A stretch of 64,000 bases of DNA. Origin: a virus. Position numbers and translations under genes: made by a program. Below are positions 63,082 through 64,000 of the stretch, piece after piece (the first letter of the stretch is position 1; every line of letters begins with the position of its first letter). Location of the stretch: IMG/VR virus record IMGVR_UViG_3300023174_006137, positions 62,001 to 126,000 of that record; one strand, written 5' to 3'. The notes below the pieces were generated by a model. That model was given only the letters and a program-made list of their open reading frames with translations. It searched no databases and had not been told where the DNA came from.

Positions 63082-63645
63082 TTAACTTATTTTACTTTTA
63101 AGAAAATCATCAAATTTACTAACCAATGATATTGATTTAGCTAAAATATCCTTTTTTTCTTCGTCGAATTTATATTTACCAAAATAACTATTTTGAAAAT
63201 GTAATCTTAATAAATTAACATCATCTAAAATTGAATTATTTGGATATTTTTTATCATATGAATTTTTAATAAAATGATACATCATATTACTTGGCTCAGT
63301 AAAAATACCTTCAATATCACAATTTTTTAATCTATCATATGCTTTTCCATATTCAGTTTTTTTACCAAAAATAGAATTAACTATTGTTTTAAAACTTTCA
63401 TTATATGATTTAATTGTAAAATATTTTTTAAAAGTATTTACACCACAAGTTTGACTATATTCGTCATCATGATATATTTTATAATAATTTTTACCTTTTG
63501 TATCAGTTTTTAATTGATATTTATATTCTTCACCACTATTAAATCCTTCTAAGCCTGAAACGCCAAGTGGTTCATCTTTACAAACACAAATACCTTCTTC
63601 TTTTATTTCATTAGCTTCGTTAAAAGCAATCCAATTTTTAATCAT
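63082..63645 (-). CDS. hypothetical protein with leader-like N-terminus
   Basis: 187 residues. Starts MIKNWIAFNEANEIKEEGIC, a possible variant of the capsid-targeting-like leader (F-N-E-A). VCKDEPLGVSGLEGFNSGEE and YKYQLKTDTKGKNYYKIYHD look like a small beta domain, followed by helices. Overlaps the ART-like gene by 4 bases (ATGA), so the pair may form a two-gene unit. No family recognised. Confidence 0.5.
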   Translation of the reverse strand: MIKNWIAFNEANEIKEEGICVCKDEPLGVSGLEGFNSGEEYKYQLKTDTKGKNYYKIYHDDEYSQTCGVNTFKKYFTIKSYNESFKTIVNSIFGKKTEYGKAYDRLKNCDIEGIFTEPSNMMYHFIKNSYDKKYPNNSILDDVNLLRLHFQNSYFGKYKFDEEKKDILAKSISLVSKFDDFLKSKIS

Positions 63646-64000
63646 AAATTATTTTTAATTATTTTTATGTATGATGGATGTATATTATCATAAGTAAAAT
63701 AACCGCCATAAAAATTAGGATCAGTGTGTAACATTAAATTATCCTCTCGACAATCTATTTCTAATAAAGCGTATAAATCATTATCTATTCTTTTTAAAAG
63801 AGTCAATAAATTATTATAATTATTTTCATCAACAAAAACATAAATTCTTTCAGGATGATCTGATTTTTTATTTTTTGATTTAGGATACAATCCTTTCTTA
63901 AGGATATTAGGCAAAAACTTACTTTTTGTAAGATGATATACATAGTCAGGACAAATTACATTATTAGTATATATACCATCTTCGTATTTTGATTCAAATT
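63642..64000 (-). CDS. ART/KptA-like protein, 5' end beyond window
   Basis: The frame is open to the right edge, so the gene starts outside; 118 codons are visible plus stop. CPDYVYHLTKSKFLPNILKK followed by GLYPKS, then HPERIYVFVDENNYNNLL, YALLEIDCRE and GGYFTYDNIHPSYIKII follow the pattern of ADP-ribosyltransferase-fold proteins such as KptA/Tpt1 and phage ARTs ('vYHvT....l..Il..GL.P......riyvf.....a.......lleid......ft...Ip...i'). It could modify RNA ends or proteins. The catalytic set cannot be verified from the part seen. Confidence 0.55.
   Translation of the reverse strand, partial: FESKYEDGIYTNNVICPDYVYHLTKSKFLPNILKKGLYPKSKNKKSDHPERIYVFVDENNYNNLLTLLKRIDNDLYALLEIDCREDNLMLHTDPNFYGGYFTYDNIHPSYIKIIKNNL

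Noticed and set aside
1-64000. CRISPR array or integrase/att sites
   Set aside because: No regularly spaced direct repeats with unique spacers and no recombinase gene were seen; the only tandem repeat is inside a coding gene.

Overview
The window (about 27% G+C, extremely A/T-biased codon use) is part of a large T4-like bacteriophage genome whose host is probably a member of the Bacteroidota. The phage assignment rests on a gp32-like single-stranded DNA-binding protein, a gp19/gp54-like tail protein, large virion-type proteins, five homing-type endonuclease genes, about 25 tRNA genes and recurrent T4-late-type promoter words (TATAAATA and TTAATATATA) just before start codons. The host assignment rests on about ten promoters of the Bacteroidota type, TTG-N19/20-TAnnTTTG, several of which put the predicted transcription start almost on the ATG.

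Layout. 1-15.66 kb (+): a tightly packed glycan island of about 19 genes. It holds glycosyltransferases of several folds, an FkbM methyltransferase, GDP-mannose 4,6-dehydratase, a ColD-like 3-dehydratase with His in place of the PLP lysine, an SDR, a C-methyltransferase, a class II aldolase, a HAD phosphatase and a tandem sugar nucleotidyltransferase. It ends in a strong terminator and suggests synthesis of a 3,6-dideoxyhexose-containing glycan. 15.76-19.55 kb (+): an Mrr-type nuclease fused to an SF2 helicase, followed by a methyltransferase-like protein whose SAM and catalytic motifs are all degenerate. 19.5-36.9 kb (mostly -): structural genes, gp32-like SSB, a ClpC-like unfoldase, CYTH protein, HU, a long structured RNA, DHFR, polynucleotide-kinase-like protein, DUF3841, Dam methylase and an aminotransferase. 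37-43.4 kb: large proteins carrying an N-terminal peptide like the T4 capsid-targeting sequence. 43.4-54.3 kb (-): translation region with GlnRS, RNase P protein, three tRNA arrays and two inserted homing endonucleases. 54.3-64 kb: metallophosphoesterase, Thg1-like tRNA-repair polymerase, homing endonucleases, a signal-peptide outer-membrane beta-barrel, a dual-specificity phosphatase, TyrRS and an ART-like protein cut by the window edge.

The most exciting signal is in the tRNA region. Each of the three tRNA arrays starts with a host-type promoter, then a 22-33 codon leader ORF, then an intrinsic terminator, then the tRNAs. The leader peptides are built almost entirely from the amino acids carried by the tRNAs of their own array: Pro/Gln/Asp for the Pro-Asp-Gln array, Leu/Met/Arg for the Leu-Met-Arg array, and Asn/Ile/Cys/Arg/Thr/Leu/Val for the 13-gene array. 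The match often extends to specific codons. In each leader the end of the ORF can pair with the upstream arm of the terminator. This is the architecture of leader-peptide attenuation, here apparently used so that a shortage of a charged tRNA switches on the array that supplies it. Several of these tRNAs are themselves abnormal: six have a swapped T-loop pair (A54/U58), and several have class-II-type variable arms with Gln, Pro, Cys, Val or CAT anticodons. GlnRS, TyrRS, RnpA, Thg1-like and PNK-like proteins could charge, mature and repair them.
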